From NCBI RefSeq assembly GCF_004000605.1, contig NZ_CP018911.1:186001-250000 (forward strand): a DNA stretch of 64,000 bases, in the 5' to 3' direction. Positions 57,258-64,000 of this stretch are shown one piece after another. Within the stretch, counting starts at the first letter, position 1; each line of letters starts with the position of its first letter. The translations under genes and the position numbers were made by a program. Below the pieces are notes generated by a model. That model had not been told where the DNA came from. It saw only the letters and a program-made list of their open reading frames with translations, and searched no databases. The stretch comes from Glycocaulis alkaliphilus (GTDB lineage Bacteria > Pseudomonadota > Alphaproteobacteria > Caulobacterales > Maricaulaceae).

Positions 57258-58232
57258 ATGAGCGAGCGCGCACCCCGGCCAAGGCCGCCAAAGAAAACCG
57301 GAAGCATTGAATTCCGGGTGGCTGCCGAGGACAAGGATGCCTTCCTGGATGCCTGCGAGGCAGAGGGGAGGCCAGCCAGCGGGGTGCTTCGTGAAGCCAT
57401 GGCGCATTTTGTCCGGCACCGCCGGATCGCGCCCAGCAGATGGAGCCGTCTCATGCCTAATTCCGTTATCGCAGCGGGCCTTGCGCTCGCCTTCGCCGTC
57501 CAGTCCGCTGACCGCCTGCCCGGCGCGGACCGGCCCTATGCCATTGCCGAGTTCGACTATTACGACCTCAACTCCGATGGCCGCATCACCTTGCATGAAT
57601 ATCTGCGGGCATCCGGGACGGTCCGGGAGTTGGCGGGGAACAGCAGAACCCCGCGTCAGGCTGAACGGACGGGCCGGGTGTTTGGTTTGTTTGCGGCCTA
57701 CAATGCTGGCCCCGCCCAAATGCTCTTTGCGCACCCGGATCGCGTTAGTGACGAATGCTGGCGGGCTGTGGAGGACCAGCAACTGGTTGCCACCACTCGC
57801 AACTTCCAGCTGATGGACGCCGACAATGATGGCGTTGTGACGCCGGAGGAGTTTGGCCGGTACCGGCTTGAGGCAACACAAAGAGCGTTTAGCAATGCTT
57901 GGGACCTCACCGGAGACGGCCTCATCACATCTGCCGATCTCGAACTGCGGGCGCAGAGGTTTTCAGCATTTCAGACAGACACTCCCCGGCGGGAAGAGCA
58001 ACTGCTCGATCCGGCCACCTTCCACGAGGACACACCTGACCATGTGCGGGTCTGCGCGCCTGAATTCGTCCGGCTCGCGCGAATGGAGCCAGAGACGGTG
58101 CCTGCAAGCAGTGACGCCAACCCTCTGATGCGGTCTGAGTCGTTGCTCCAACACTTGGATCTCGACGGTGATGGCGTCATCACCTTCCAGGAATATGCCA
58201 CCGTCATGGAGCGCAACTGGTCGCGCCCTTAA
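57258..58232 (+). CDS. EF-hand protein with N-terminal ribbon-helix-helix-like head and one hydrophobic segment
   Basis: 324 aa. Residues 16-56 (GSIEFRVAAEDKDAFLDACE, then PASGVLREAMAHFVRHRR) look like a ribbon-helix-helix DNA-binding fold. A basic stretch and short hydrophobic segment (about 68-83, VIAAGLALAFAVQS) follow. Four EF-hand loops then appear at 103-114, 187-198, 216-227 and 301-312; the third has Asp at position 12. The full product would be a membrane-tethered calcium-binding protein with a DNA-binding head. However, an ATG at 57453 (residue 66) has GGAG seven bases upstream and would start a signal peptide, so a shorter secreted EF-hand protein may also or instead be made. Confidence 0.8.
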   Translation: MSERAPRPRPPKKTGSIEFRVAAEDKDAFLDACEAEGRPASGVLREAMAHFVRHRRIAPSRWSRLMPNSVIAAGLALAFAVQSADRLPGADRPYAIAEFDYYDLNSDGRITLHEYLRASGTVRELAGNSRTPRQAERTGRVFGLFAAYNAGPAQMLFAHPDRVSDECWRAVEDQQLVATTRNFQLMDADNDGVVTPEEFGRYRLEATQRAFSNAWDLTGDGLITSADLELRAQRFSAFQTDTPRREEQLLDPATFHEDTPDHVRVCAPEFVRLARMEPETVPASSDANPLMRSESLLQHLDLDGDGVITFQEYATVMERNWSRP

Positions 58233-58245
58233 GGCGCGCCAGCTC

Positions 58246-58800
58246 TCACCCTGCCTTGCGCACCATGCGCGGGCAGGGGCCAGATCCCATGCGTCCGGAT
58301 GAGAAGGCAGCCGGCACCTCGCCGGTATAGACAAAGCCGCACTTTTCCAGAACGCGGCCCGAAGCCGGATTATCGGCATAATGCCCGGCGACGATAGGTG
58401 CGATGCCGGCCAAGTCGGCCGCAGCGAGAAGGCATTGCGCCGCTTCGCTGGCATAGCCTTGCCCCCAGAAGGGTTCTGCCAGCCAGTAGCCAAACTCGAA
58501 GGCGCCGTCTTTTCGCGGGTGCAGGCCGATCATGCCGATGCCCTGCCCGGTGCCTTTGAGCGTAATCGCCCGCACCCGGTCACCCCTGTTGGCCTCTGCG
58601 GCCAGGCAGGTGAGGACGTAAAGTTCGGCCCCCAGCGGGGGATTGGGATAGGGGATACGCCCGGTCATGTCGGTGACCTTGCGGTTGGTCGTGCCGGCTG
58701 AAATCCAGCCCGCATCGCCGAGCGTCAGGGGGCGCAGCTGCAGCCGCGCCGTCTCCAGAGGCCTTGTCCAGTCCAGTTCTTCTTCGGCATCGGCGTGCAT
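58246..58800 (-). CDS. GNAT family acetyltransferase (RimJ/RimL-like)
   Basis: 184 aa. LETARLQLRPLTLGDAGWIS, IGMIGLHPRKDGAFEFGYWL, PFWGQGYASEAAQCLLAAAD (acetyl-CoA loop) and NPASGRVLEKCGFVYTGE are typical of the RimJ/RimL subgroup. The ATG at 58800 has GGAG six bases upstream; a GTG at 58839 lacks any site. The substrate may be a ribosomal protein N-terminus or a small molecule. Separated from rpmA by a terminator, so independently expressed. Confidence 0.87.
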   Translation of the reverse strand: MHADAEEELDWTRPLETARLQLRPLTLGDAGWISAGTTNRKVTDMTGRIPYPNPPLGAELYVLTCLAAEANRGDRVRAITLKGTGQGIGMIGLHPRKDGAFEFGYWLAEPFWGQGYASEAAQCLLAAADLAGIAPIVAGHYADNPASGRVLEKCGFVYTGEVPAAFSSGRMGSGPCPRMVRKAG

Positions 58801-58843
58801 GGCCGTCTCCGGGACGCTGGCCGGGAAAGGGTCCGGCACAACG

Positions 58844-58876
58844 AAAAGGGGAGCGGGATGATCCCGCTCCCCTTTC
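58844..58876 (-). terminator. Intrinsic terminator of rplU-rpmA
   Basis: AAAGGGGAGCGGGAT (58845-58859) and ATCCCGCTCCCCTTT (58861-58875) are perfect 15-bp arms about one central base. On the minus strand the stem ends in TTTT. It lies 79 bases past the rpmA stop codon. Confidence 0.75.
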
Positions 58877-58954
58877 AGAGCTTTTGCAGCCAGTGCTGCC
58901 CGGGATCACCTTTTCTTGCGAAGGGCGATCCCGGCTTGAAGCGTGGGAAGGCCC

Positions 58955-59224
58955 CTATTCGGCGGCGTCGCTAAGCGGGGCGACCGACACATACATGCGG
59001 TCATCGCGCTTGCGGCGGAACTCCACCTTGCCTTCGGTAAGGGCGAACAGGGTGTGATCCTTGCCCATGCCGACATTGGCGCCGGGATAATACTTCGTGC
59101 CGCGCTGGCGAATGATGATATTGCCCGGAATCACGGCCTGACCGCCGGCCTTCTTGACGCCAAGGCGCCGGCCTTCACTGTCGCGTCCGTTGCGGGATGA
59201 ACCGCCTGCCTTTTTGTGAGCCAT
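58955..59224 (-). CDS. rpmA: 50S ribosomal protein L27
   Basis: 89 aa. [37 protein letters not shown] and GRDHTLFAL-like ([14 protein letters not shown]) match L27, whose N-terminus reaches the peptidyl-transferase centre. Second gene after rplU. Confidence 0.98.
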   Translation of the reverse strand: MAHKKAGGSSRNGRDSEGRRLGVKKAGGQAVIPGNIIIRQRGTKYYPGANVGMGKDHTLFALTEGKVEFRRKRDDRMYVSVAPLSDAAE

Positions 59225-59271
59225 TGTCTGCTCTCCTCAAAATCTGTCTGCTATCGGAACGGCGCGGGGGC

Positions 59272-59904
59272 TTAGCCCTTCGCCAGTTCCTTGGCCTGTT
59301 CCACCCAGTCGCCGGTCTCGGCTTTCGCCTTGATGCCGGGGATTTCCGCGTCCAGCGCGTCCAGATCGGCCGCCTTCCAGGCAGCGACCTGCGCAAAGCT
59401 GGTCACGCCAGCTTCATTCAGCTTCTTGGCATAGGCCGGGCCCACGCCATTGAGCTGGGTCAGATCGTCATTGCCTGCGGCCTTGGCTTTCGGCGCGGCT
59501 TTCGCGGCGGGCTTTTCAGCCTTCGGGGCGGCTTCGTCAGCCTTTGCCTTGGGCGCAGCTTTCGCCTTGGCAGCCGTTTTCGGCTTGGCGCCCGGCAGCA
59601 CGATCTCGGAGATCGCAACGAAGGCTTCCCACTGGCGGTGGCCCTTGGTGCGGCGGTAGTTCTGACGGCGGCGCTTCTTGAAGACGATGACTTTCTCGCC
59701 CTTGCGCACTTCCACCAGCTCGCCGATTACCTGCGCGCCGTCGATGAGGGGGCTGCCGACGGTCACGCCGTCCGTGCCGCCCAGCATCAGCACTTCGCCG
59801 AACACGATCTGGTCGCCGGCTTCGCCTTCGATTTTTTCAACGGCGAGGCGGTCGCCTTCGGCAACCTTGTATTGCTTCCCGCCGGTCTTGATTACCGCAT
59901 ACAT
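59272..59904 (-). CDS. rplU: 50S ribosomal protein L21 with C-terminal helix-hairpin-helix extension
   Basis: 210 aa against about 103 for minimal L21. The L21 domain ([20 protein letters not shown] to YRRTKGHRQ) is followed by a Lys/Ala linker (~105-145) and a helix-hairpin-helix-like domain with [20 protein letters not shown] and [10 protein letters not shown]-type sequence. Extended L21 proteins of this kind occur in Caulobacterales and relatives. The tail may bind RNA or DNA. Confidence 0.95.
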   Translation of the reverse strand: MYAVIKTGGKQYKVAEGDRLAVEKIEGEAGDQIVFGEVLMLGGTDGVTVGSPLIDGAQVIGELVEVRKGEKVIVFKKRRRQNYRRTKGHRQWEAFVAISEIVLPGAKPKTAAKAKAAPKAKADEAAPKAEKPAAKAAPKAKAAGNDDLTQLNGVGPAYAKKLNEAGVTSFAQVAAWKAADLDALDAEIPGIKAKAETGDWVEQAKELAKG

Positions 59905-60005
59905 CTCTCAATCACCTTTTCTACGGCCAGATCTCCCAAACCCTTTGGAAGCCTTGCCCTTTTTCTTCGCCAGCTTCTTTGCAAGATGGCGTTGTCACAA
60001 CGAAG

Positions 60006-60033
60006 TGCCCGCACTCAAGGCCTGAGGCGGGCA
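60006..60033 (-). promoter_or_regulatory. Hairpin in the rplU mRNA leader
   Basis: On the minus strand TGCCCGC-CTCA pairs with TGAG-T-GCGGGCA: an 11-bp stem with one bulged base and a five-base loop, about 100 bases before the rplU start. Leaders of L21 operons can bind their own product; this is a possible site, not a proven one. Confidence 0.4.
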
Positions 60034-60046
60034 TCAGAGGCGCGGA

Positions 60047-60074
60047 CTTATACCCATGAGCGCGCGCGAGTCAA
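60047..60074 (-). promoter_or_regulatory. rplU-rpmA promoter
   Basis: On the minus strand TTGACT (60074-60069), 16-base spacer, TATAAG (60052-60047). A strong sigma-70-type match as expected for a ribosomal protein operon; transcription should start near 60040. Confidence 0.65.
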
Positions 60075-60179
60075 TCGCGCGAGGGCGCTGCCGGGCCTGT
60101 ATATGCACGGCTGGAAGGCCCTTTGGGGCGGGCGTGCAGGGGCGTCCGGGCGTTGCCGCTTCTCATGCACATTACCCGC

Positions 60180-60208
60180 TTGCAGGGGGCAAGGCTTGTC
60201 GCTAGGTT
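60180..60208 (+). promoter_or_regulatory. tRNA-Ser promoter
   Basis: TTGCAG (60180-60185), 17 bases, TAGGTT (60203-60208), 12 bases before the tRNA 5' end. Confidence 0.5.
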
Positions 60209-60220
60209 CCGCGCCTTCGC

Positions 60221-60312
<92 letters not shown>

Positions 60313-60342
60313 TTCATAGCAATTTCAATATGTTAGATCGAT

Positions 60343-60362
60343 TGTTGGCTTCGCGGCCAACA
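60343..60362. repeat. Small hairpin between tRNA-Ser and the protease gene
   Basis: TGTTGGC and GCCAACA, 7-bp arms with a TTCGCG loop, 33 bases beyond the tRNA. It may end the tRNA transcript, although no T-run follows. Confidence 0.3.
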
Positions 60363-60462
60363 TAGCGGCCATCATTGAGTGGCCCAAATTCAAGCCGGTG
60401 TTACCGATTAAGCTGAACCCAGAATCGTATTATTGAACTGCTATAAAGCGATGAGGTGAGTC

Positions 60463-61356
60463 ATGCAGTCAACAATCGTCGAGCAACTTTTGCATTCAAC
60501 CGTGAAGTTGACCACGGCTTGTGAAGGCAAGGTTACCGGCTCTGGCACCGGCTTTTTTGTTAGGTTTGCAAGGCAGGACAACGGTAGTTTTGTGCCCGCC
60601 ATTGTAACAAATAAACACGTTGTAAACAATAAGGACAGGGTAATTGCAGTTTGTCATTTGGCAGAAGATCAAAATTCGACAGAAGATCAAAAACCTTCCG
60701 GTAAATTCGTAAACTGTATAATTTCAATCGCACCTGAGATAATAATTAATCACCCTGATCCAAACGTGGATTTGTGTGCTGTTCCTATAACGGGAATTCT
60801 TTCAGATGCGAAGAAGAAAGGGACGCCTCTTTTTGTTAGATTTCTTGATCTTAGCCTAATTCCTGCGCAGGATGATTGGCAATATTTTGACGCACTTGAA
60901 GAAGTTTTAATGATAGGTTGCCCAAATGGGATATACGACAAGCATAACAACCTACCCATTATCCGGCGCGGCATAACTGCGACACCGGTCGGCAAGCGAT
61001 ATGAAGGCCGAGATGAATTCATGGTTGATATGGCGTGCTTTCCAGGATCGTCGGGTTCGCCAATTTTTCTCTACAATCAGTCTGGATATTTTAGTAGAAA
61101 AGAAAACGCGACTCTGATGGGGGCAGCGCGCCTGCACATAATCGGCGTGCTATATGCAGGCCCACTAATTACAAATGAAGGGAGCGTCATACTTTCGAAA
61201 GCGCCTCGCTTCTCTGTTGGCAGCATGATGCATCTCGGCAACGCTATAAGGTCAAGTGAGTTGCATGTTTTGGATGCAGAAATAAAAAGATTGGCTGGCC
61301 TGCCGCTTAAGCCCGAAGTTGAAATCGGTGAACCTGAATCATTCGAAGAAAAATAG
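60463..61356 (+). CDS. Trypsin-like serine protease, probable island cargo
   Basis: 297 aa. The catalytic triad fits His in AIVTNKHVVN, Asp in NVDLCAVPI and Ser in MACFPGSSGSPIFLYNQSG, on a chymotrypsin-like framework beginning GSGTGFFVRFARQ. No signal peptide or membrane helix is seen, so it is predicted cytoplasmic, unusual for a stand-alone trypsin-like enzyme. AT-rich third positions and many AAT/ATA codons contrast with the GC-rich core genes. First gene after tRNA-Ser. Such proteases occur in mobile-element and defence cargo; no partner gene (sensor, NTPase) is adjacent. Confidence 0.88.
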   Translation: MQSTIVEQLLHSTVKLTTACEGKVTGSGTGFFVRFARQDNGSFVPAIVTNKHVVNNKDRVIAVCHLAEDQNSTEDQKPSGKFVNCIISIAPEIIINHPDPNVDLCAVPITGILSDAKKKGTPLFVRFLDLSLIPAQDDWQYFDALEEVLMIGCPNGIYDKHNNLPIIRRGITATPVGKRYEGRDEFMVDMACFPGSSGSPIFLYNQSGYFSRKENATLMGAARLHIIGVLYAGPLITNEGSVILSKAPRFSVGSMMHLGNAIRSSELHVLDAEIKRLAGLPLKPEVEIGEPESFEEK

Positions 61357-61378
61357 CCCCGGCCATTACAGCCGGGGC
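61347..61378 (-). terminator. Terminator of the minus-strand island operon
   Basis: GCCCCGGC (61356-61363) and GCCGGGGC (61371-61378) with a seven-base loop. On the minus strand the stem is followed by TATTTTT, so it ends the gene at 61459-62160; it may also stop protease transcription from the other side. Confidence 0.75.
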
Positions 61379-61458
61379 AACCAATCACCCTTGGAGGATG
61401 GCGACCGACAAGAGCGATTGGCTAGTTACCCGTGGCGAGGGAACGCAGTCGCACGGGA

Positions 61459-62160
61459 TCAGTGTTCAACCCGGCTGTTGCCTTTGTCGGCCAAGGCGGA
61501 GTTGTAAAAGGATCGGTGAACCGCACTGATGGCTTTGGGATATTTCGCGGCGGCTTTGCCAACGTCGATGGATTGAGCGATGCAACCCGCGCCTTCAGGG
61601 CAATGCTTCTTGATGAGGTCACCTGAAATCGAACCGTAAGTGTCCTCTGCCAGCCCAAGCAGATAATGCGGCGTGTTGTAGAGGACGGCGGCGGCTTCAA
61701 GGTCTTTGCCAGCGATTTCACGAATGCGGGCTAGACCGTCTTCTTTCGTTGAGAGTTCACGGATATATCCGCGTATGTCGGCATGAATGGCAGTGCGCTT
61801 TTCGTTGAGCGTGAACGCCTCATCAATGAGCTTCACGCCTTCGTTGAAAAACTCATCTTGAAGCGCGAGAAGTCCGGCTTGAGATTTTTCAACCTCGCGA
61901 GCAACATCGTGGGCAATCTTTTGCGCCACGACATGCTTTGAGACTTCGGTGCGCGTTTCGTCTTGATGCAGCGCCGCCACCTTCTCAATCCCGTATTTGA
62001 TCGAGTCATGGGCGCGGTTCACGTAATTCAGCGCCTTCGCTGGCAGCTTCGACGCATCACCAAGCAGCACCTTGCGTCCGGTCGGTATGGACATGTCAGC
62101 AAAAAACTTGGCCGCATCCGGGCTGTTGTTCAGCGGCTTGATCGGTTGAGCGTTAAACAT
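61459..62160 (-). CDS. Unknown helical protein of the island
   Basis: 233 aa, no family recognised. Predicted mostly alpha-helical (KALNYVNRAHDSIKYGIEKV, VVAQKIAHDVAREVEKSQAG, LIDEAFTLNEKRTAIHADI), no signal peptide or membrane segment. Last gene of the minus-strand run, ending at a terminator. Intermediate GC content suggests a history separate from the core genes. Confidence 0.75.
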   Translation of the reverse strand: MFNAQPIKPLNNSPDAAKFFADMSIPTGRKVLLGDASKLPAKALNYVNRAHDSIKYGIEKVAALHQDETRTEVSKHVVAQKIAHDVAREVEKSQAGLLALQDEFFNEGVKLIDEAFTLNEKRTAIHADIRGYIRELSTKEDGLARIREIAGKDLEAAAVLYNTPHYLLGLAEDTYGSISGDLIKKHCPEGAGCIAQSIDVGKAAAKYPKAISAVHRSFYNSALADKGNSRVEH

Positions 62161-62174
62161 GGCGTGGACTTTCT

Positions 62175-62489
62175 TCAGTTGTAATTCGCCCTAGCCGGGC
62201 GGTTGTTGAGTTCGTCAGATCGGGCGTCTTCATCGCGGCATTCTTCAAGAAGCTTTGCTTGCTGTTCTTCAATGAGCTTATCGACAGCGGCAATGTCTTC
62301 AGGTTCGCGCGGGACTTCAGGCACAACTATCAAGCGGTGGCCTTCAGGTATGTCGCCGTATTGGCGCTGCATCCGGGCAAAGGCTTCGTCTTCAGTCTCG
62401 TTCCAACGCACCCCCACAACATGCGGCCAGTGGGTGCCGGTGCCGCGCTCTAGGCGCTCTAGGCGTCTGGACAGGCCGCGAAGGCTCAT
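62175..62489 (-). CDS. Unknown small protein of the island, phage-like
   Basis: 104 aa. Opens MSLRGLSRRLERLERGTG and contains HVVGVRWNETEDEAFARMQ and RLIVVPEVPREPEDIAAVD. Short proteins with this LEARLERLE-type start are common beside packaging genes in alphaproteobacterial prophages, but no function is known. It is coupled to the upstream gene by ATGA. Confidence 0.7.
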   Translation of the reverse strand: MSLRGLSRRLERLERGTGTHWPHVVGVRWNETEDEAFARMQRQYGDIPEGHRLIVVPEVPREPEDIAAVDKLIEEQQAKLLEECRDEDARSDELNNRPARANYN

Positions 62490-62773
62490 TGCAGCGTCCT
62501 GCCCTTCTCAAGCGCCTCTACACGGGCCTCTAGGGCCGATCCCTCAATCATCCGCGACAGGATCGACAGAATGTTGGCTAGGCGGCTGGCGTCTTCGACC
62601 TTGATTGAGCCGGAGCGCGCGTCCCTGAAAAGCCTTGCGGTCTGGTGGGCACAGTCGGTCACGCTCGACAGCCGCGCCCTGAACGCCTTGCGACGGCCAC
62701 CCACAGCCCCTTTAGCGGGGGCAGGCAGGGGAACCCCGTCTTCAACCGGAAACTCGCTTTGCTCGACTTGCAT
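62486..62773 (-). CDS. Unknown small protein of the island, phage-like
   Basis: 95 aa from ATG at 62773 (a GTG at 62803 is possible). A basic stretch (GAVGGRRKAFRARLSSVTD) precedes a helical tail (KVEDASRLANILSILSRMIE, SALEARVEALEKG). It resembles small helical proteins encoded near terminase genes of alphaproteobacterial prophages, but homology could not be tested. Overlaps the next gene by ATGA. Confidence 0.65.
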   Translation of the reverse strand: MQVEQSEFPVEDGVPLPAPAKGAVGGRRKAFRARLSSVTDCAHQTARLFRDARSGSIKVEDASRLANILSILSRMIEGSALEARVEALEKGRTLQ

Positions 62774-62880
62774 TTCTCGACACCCAAGGCAGCTATTACC
62801 CACAGCCTAGAGGCGATTATTTGCATTAGTCAATAATAATGAAATCTGCAATACATATTCAACGAATGCATATTGTTTAA

Positions 62881-63261
62881 TTAAAGTTCACCACTCGCTT
62901 TCTTGCGCATGTGTTCATCATATAATTCAAACATCAACTTTGTCGCTTCAAAAGCGACTTCCCTATCCGGCGAATTCACCGCTCGCAACAGGCATTCGAT
63001 TGAGTGATTCAAGAGCCAGTTGCCTTCTTCACCCTTGGGTTTGAATTCTTCACGGGTCATAAGAATCTGAAGGGCCGCAATGGCCGTGCTGCGATCCGAT
63101 TGGTTCACCCAATGCTTCGCCAGCCGTTCAGCCGTTTTCAGGTAACTGCGCTCGATTAGCCGATTGATTTCTTCATCGGTTGGAGCCGGTCCCGTGTCCG
63201 GTTTGTATTGGCGTTCCCACGGTGTTTCATTCCACCAATCCGCCCTTGGTTCATCCGTCAT
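62881..63261 (-). CDS. Unknown protein of the island
   Basis: 126 aa from the ATG at 63261 (MTDEPRADWWNETPWERQY), which has AGGA eight bases upstream; the frame is open to 63321 from a TTG. Acidic N-terminus, then helical repeats (EEINRLIERSYLKTAERLAKHW, in part; STAIAALQILMTREEF; EVAFEATKLMFELYDEHMRK). No family recognised. It lies downstream of the replication ATPase gene in the same orientation. Confidence 0.7.
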   Translation of the reverse strand: MTDEPRADWWNETPWERQYKPDTGPAPTDEEINRLIERSYLKTAERLAKHWVNQSDRSTAIAALQILMTREEFKPKGEEGNWLLNHSIECLLRAVNSPDREVAFEATKLMFELYDEHMRKKASGEL

Positions 63262-63402
63262 TTCAAAGTTCCTTTTGTTATTTATGTTGGCCGGTATGTT
63301 GGCCAAGTTGATGTTGTTCAATCAAAAGTCCTGCAAACTCTGTCGAATGTGGCGGAGTGTAAATCCGCGAGCGCCGAAATCGGGGCGCTCTAGAGAAGGG
63401 GC

Positions 63403-63475
63403 GGTAACAACGGTCACAAGGTAACAATCACGAAAAAAGACCCCCCTCATTCGTTACTTTGTTACCGTTGTTACC
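63403..63475. repeat. 23-bp imperfect inverted repeat with GGTAAC motifs, candidate origin
   Basis: The arms at 63403-63425 and 63453-63475 match at 21 of 23 positions in inverted orientation, separated by 27 bases. Each arm contains two copies of GGTAAC or its complement GTTACC (one copy changed by one base) plus a central near-copy. The right arm lies in the last codons of the ATPase gene, the left arm just beyond its stop codon. Confidence 0.6.
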
Positions 63476-64000
63476 GGGGGTATAAGGGTGAGCGTATTTT
63501 CCGCGCCCTTCTTTGCGCAATTCGCCCGCCGCCACCATTTTGCCAAGTAACCGGCGAATGTTACCGGGGGACTGGCCGGTAACATTGGCGATCTCTTGAG
63601 GGGTGAGAGGGGCGTTTGCACGGGCCACAGCGGACAGGATGGCCGCGCGCTCATCGGAGCGGCGAACCTCTGACGGCGCACCTAGACTTTCCCAACGACA
63701 GGTATCCCGGTCGAAGTCCAGCGCGAGTTCAAATTCTTCAACGTCGCGCCCCCTGCCCGCCAGAACAGGCCCATTGCTATCGCGGCTCAACACAAGTGTG
63801 GTGTCGGCTGCGCCGGTCAGGCCATTGGTTCCGCTGGTTCGCTCTAGCTTATCGTCAGCTTCAGCTTTGCGCGTGTGGTGAACAACAACCACGCCAATGC
63901 CAAATTCATCCGCCAACGCCTTCAATGGCTGGACGCTTCGATAATCATAAACGTATGCGTCTTCACCTTTGCCCTTGGACGGGCGAACCATGTTGAGAAC
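63428..64000 (-). CDS. RecA-like replication ATPase/primase-helicase, N-terminal part missing
   Basis: About 190 C-terminal residues are visible; the gene continues past the right edge. VRPSKGKGEDAYVYDYRSVQP, FGIGVVVVHHTRKAEADDKL and TSGTNGLTGAADTTLVLSRD follow the AAA_25/RepA hexameric ATPase fold found in phage and plasmid replication proteins. A C-terminal winged helix (LTPQEIANVTGQSPGNIRRL) probably binds DNA. The Walker A motif would be outside the window. It likely drives replication of the element at tRNA-Ser. Confidence 0.85.
   Translation of the reverse strand, partial: VLNMVRPSKGKGEDAYVYDYRSVQPLKALADEFGIGVVVVHHTRKAEADDKLERTSGTNGLTGAADTTLVLSRDSNGPVLAGRGRDVEEFELALDFDRDTCRWESLGAPSEVRRSDERAAILSAVARANAPLTPQEIANVTGQSPGNIRRLLGKMVAAGELRKEGRGKYAHPYTPGNNGNKVTNEGGLFS
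63557..63586. repeat. 11-bp perfect palindrome inside the ATPase gene
   Basis: AATGTTACCGG (63557-63567) and CCGGTAACATT (63576-63586) with an eight-base centre, within the winged-helix coding region. It again contains GTTACC and GGTAAC, extending the motif cluster at 63403-63475. Confidence 0.6.

Larger units (their letters stand above)
59905..60220. other. rplU leader and promoters; no gene
   Basis: 316 bases between divergent rplU (minus) and tRNA-Ser (plus). It contains the rplU promoter and a ~135-base untranslated leader with a hairpin on the minus strand, and the tRNA-Ser promoter on the plus strand. No protein gene is supported. Confidence 0.6.

Overview
The window is a high-GC alphaproteobacterial chromosome segment. 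Gene content and order point to a stalked or budding marine lineage (Hyphomonadaceae/Maricaulales-like). The main clues are the fur-miaB-phoH-ybeY-corC run, an F1 ATP synthase operon without the F0 genes, an L21 protein with a helix-hairpin-helix tail, and a polysaccharide deacetylase-CtpA-EnvC-RlmH-RsfS-NadD-ObgE block. Genus assignment is an inference. No sequence search was possible.

Layout. 1-4880 (minus strand): a CorC-type protein cut by the edge, ybeY, phoH, miaB, fur, rimI, tsaB; ribosome and tRNA maturation plus metal regulation. 4888-9699: a nitroreductase, a NifU-type Fe-S protein, a universal stress protein, an unknown membrane protein, an ATP-grasp enzyme and a sugar kinase. 9845-14424: a GGDEF-EAL protein, a structured non-coding stretch that may be a small RNA, an unknown acidic protein, exonuclease III and a HigBA toxin-antitoxin pair with two operator palindromes. 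14434-22797: pgeF, selO, a lipase-like hydrolase, then UDP-glucose dehydrogenase facing a GDP-mannose pyrophosphorylase/isomerase fusion (surface polysaccharide precursors), and a spermidine-synthase-like protein. 22898-25642: DksA-like factor, double universal stress protein, SulP transporter. 25888-30744: a very large autotransporter. 31017-42941: tRNA-Arg, ion and dicarboxylate transporters, two small regulator/membrane-protein pairs, an ABC ATPase, xerC, DUF484 and priA. 43006-43546: a ParD antitoxin with a ParE gene broken by a nonsense codon. 43747-48896: atpHAGDC with a small Cys-rich gene inserted before atpC. 48965-57007: rppH, a divergent deacetylase, ctpA, envC, rlmH, rsfS, egtD, nadD, obgE. 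57258-60220: an EF-hand protein with a putative ribbon-helix-helix head, a GNAT acetyltransferase, rpmA and rplU.

60221-64000: tRNA-Ser(CGA) marks a sharp change. To its right lie an AT-richer trypsin-like protease gene and a minus-strand run of small unknown genes. The run leads back to a RecA-like replication ATPase cut by the right edge, whose 3' end carries a dense cluster of GGTAAC motifs in inverted-repeat order. This looks like one end of an integrative element, possibly satellite-like, with the protease as cargo. No integrase or attachment-site copy is visible inside the window.

The most unusual items are the EF-hand protein (a possible membrane-tethered calcium-responsive DNA-binding protein), the tRNA-Ser element with its candidate origin, the candidate small RNA at about 12053-12221, and the dead ParE toxin beside an intact ParD.
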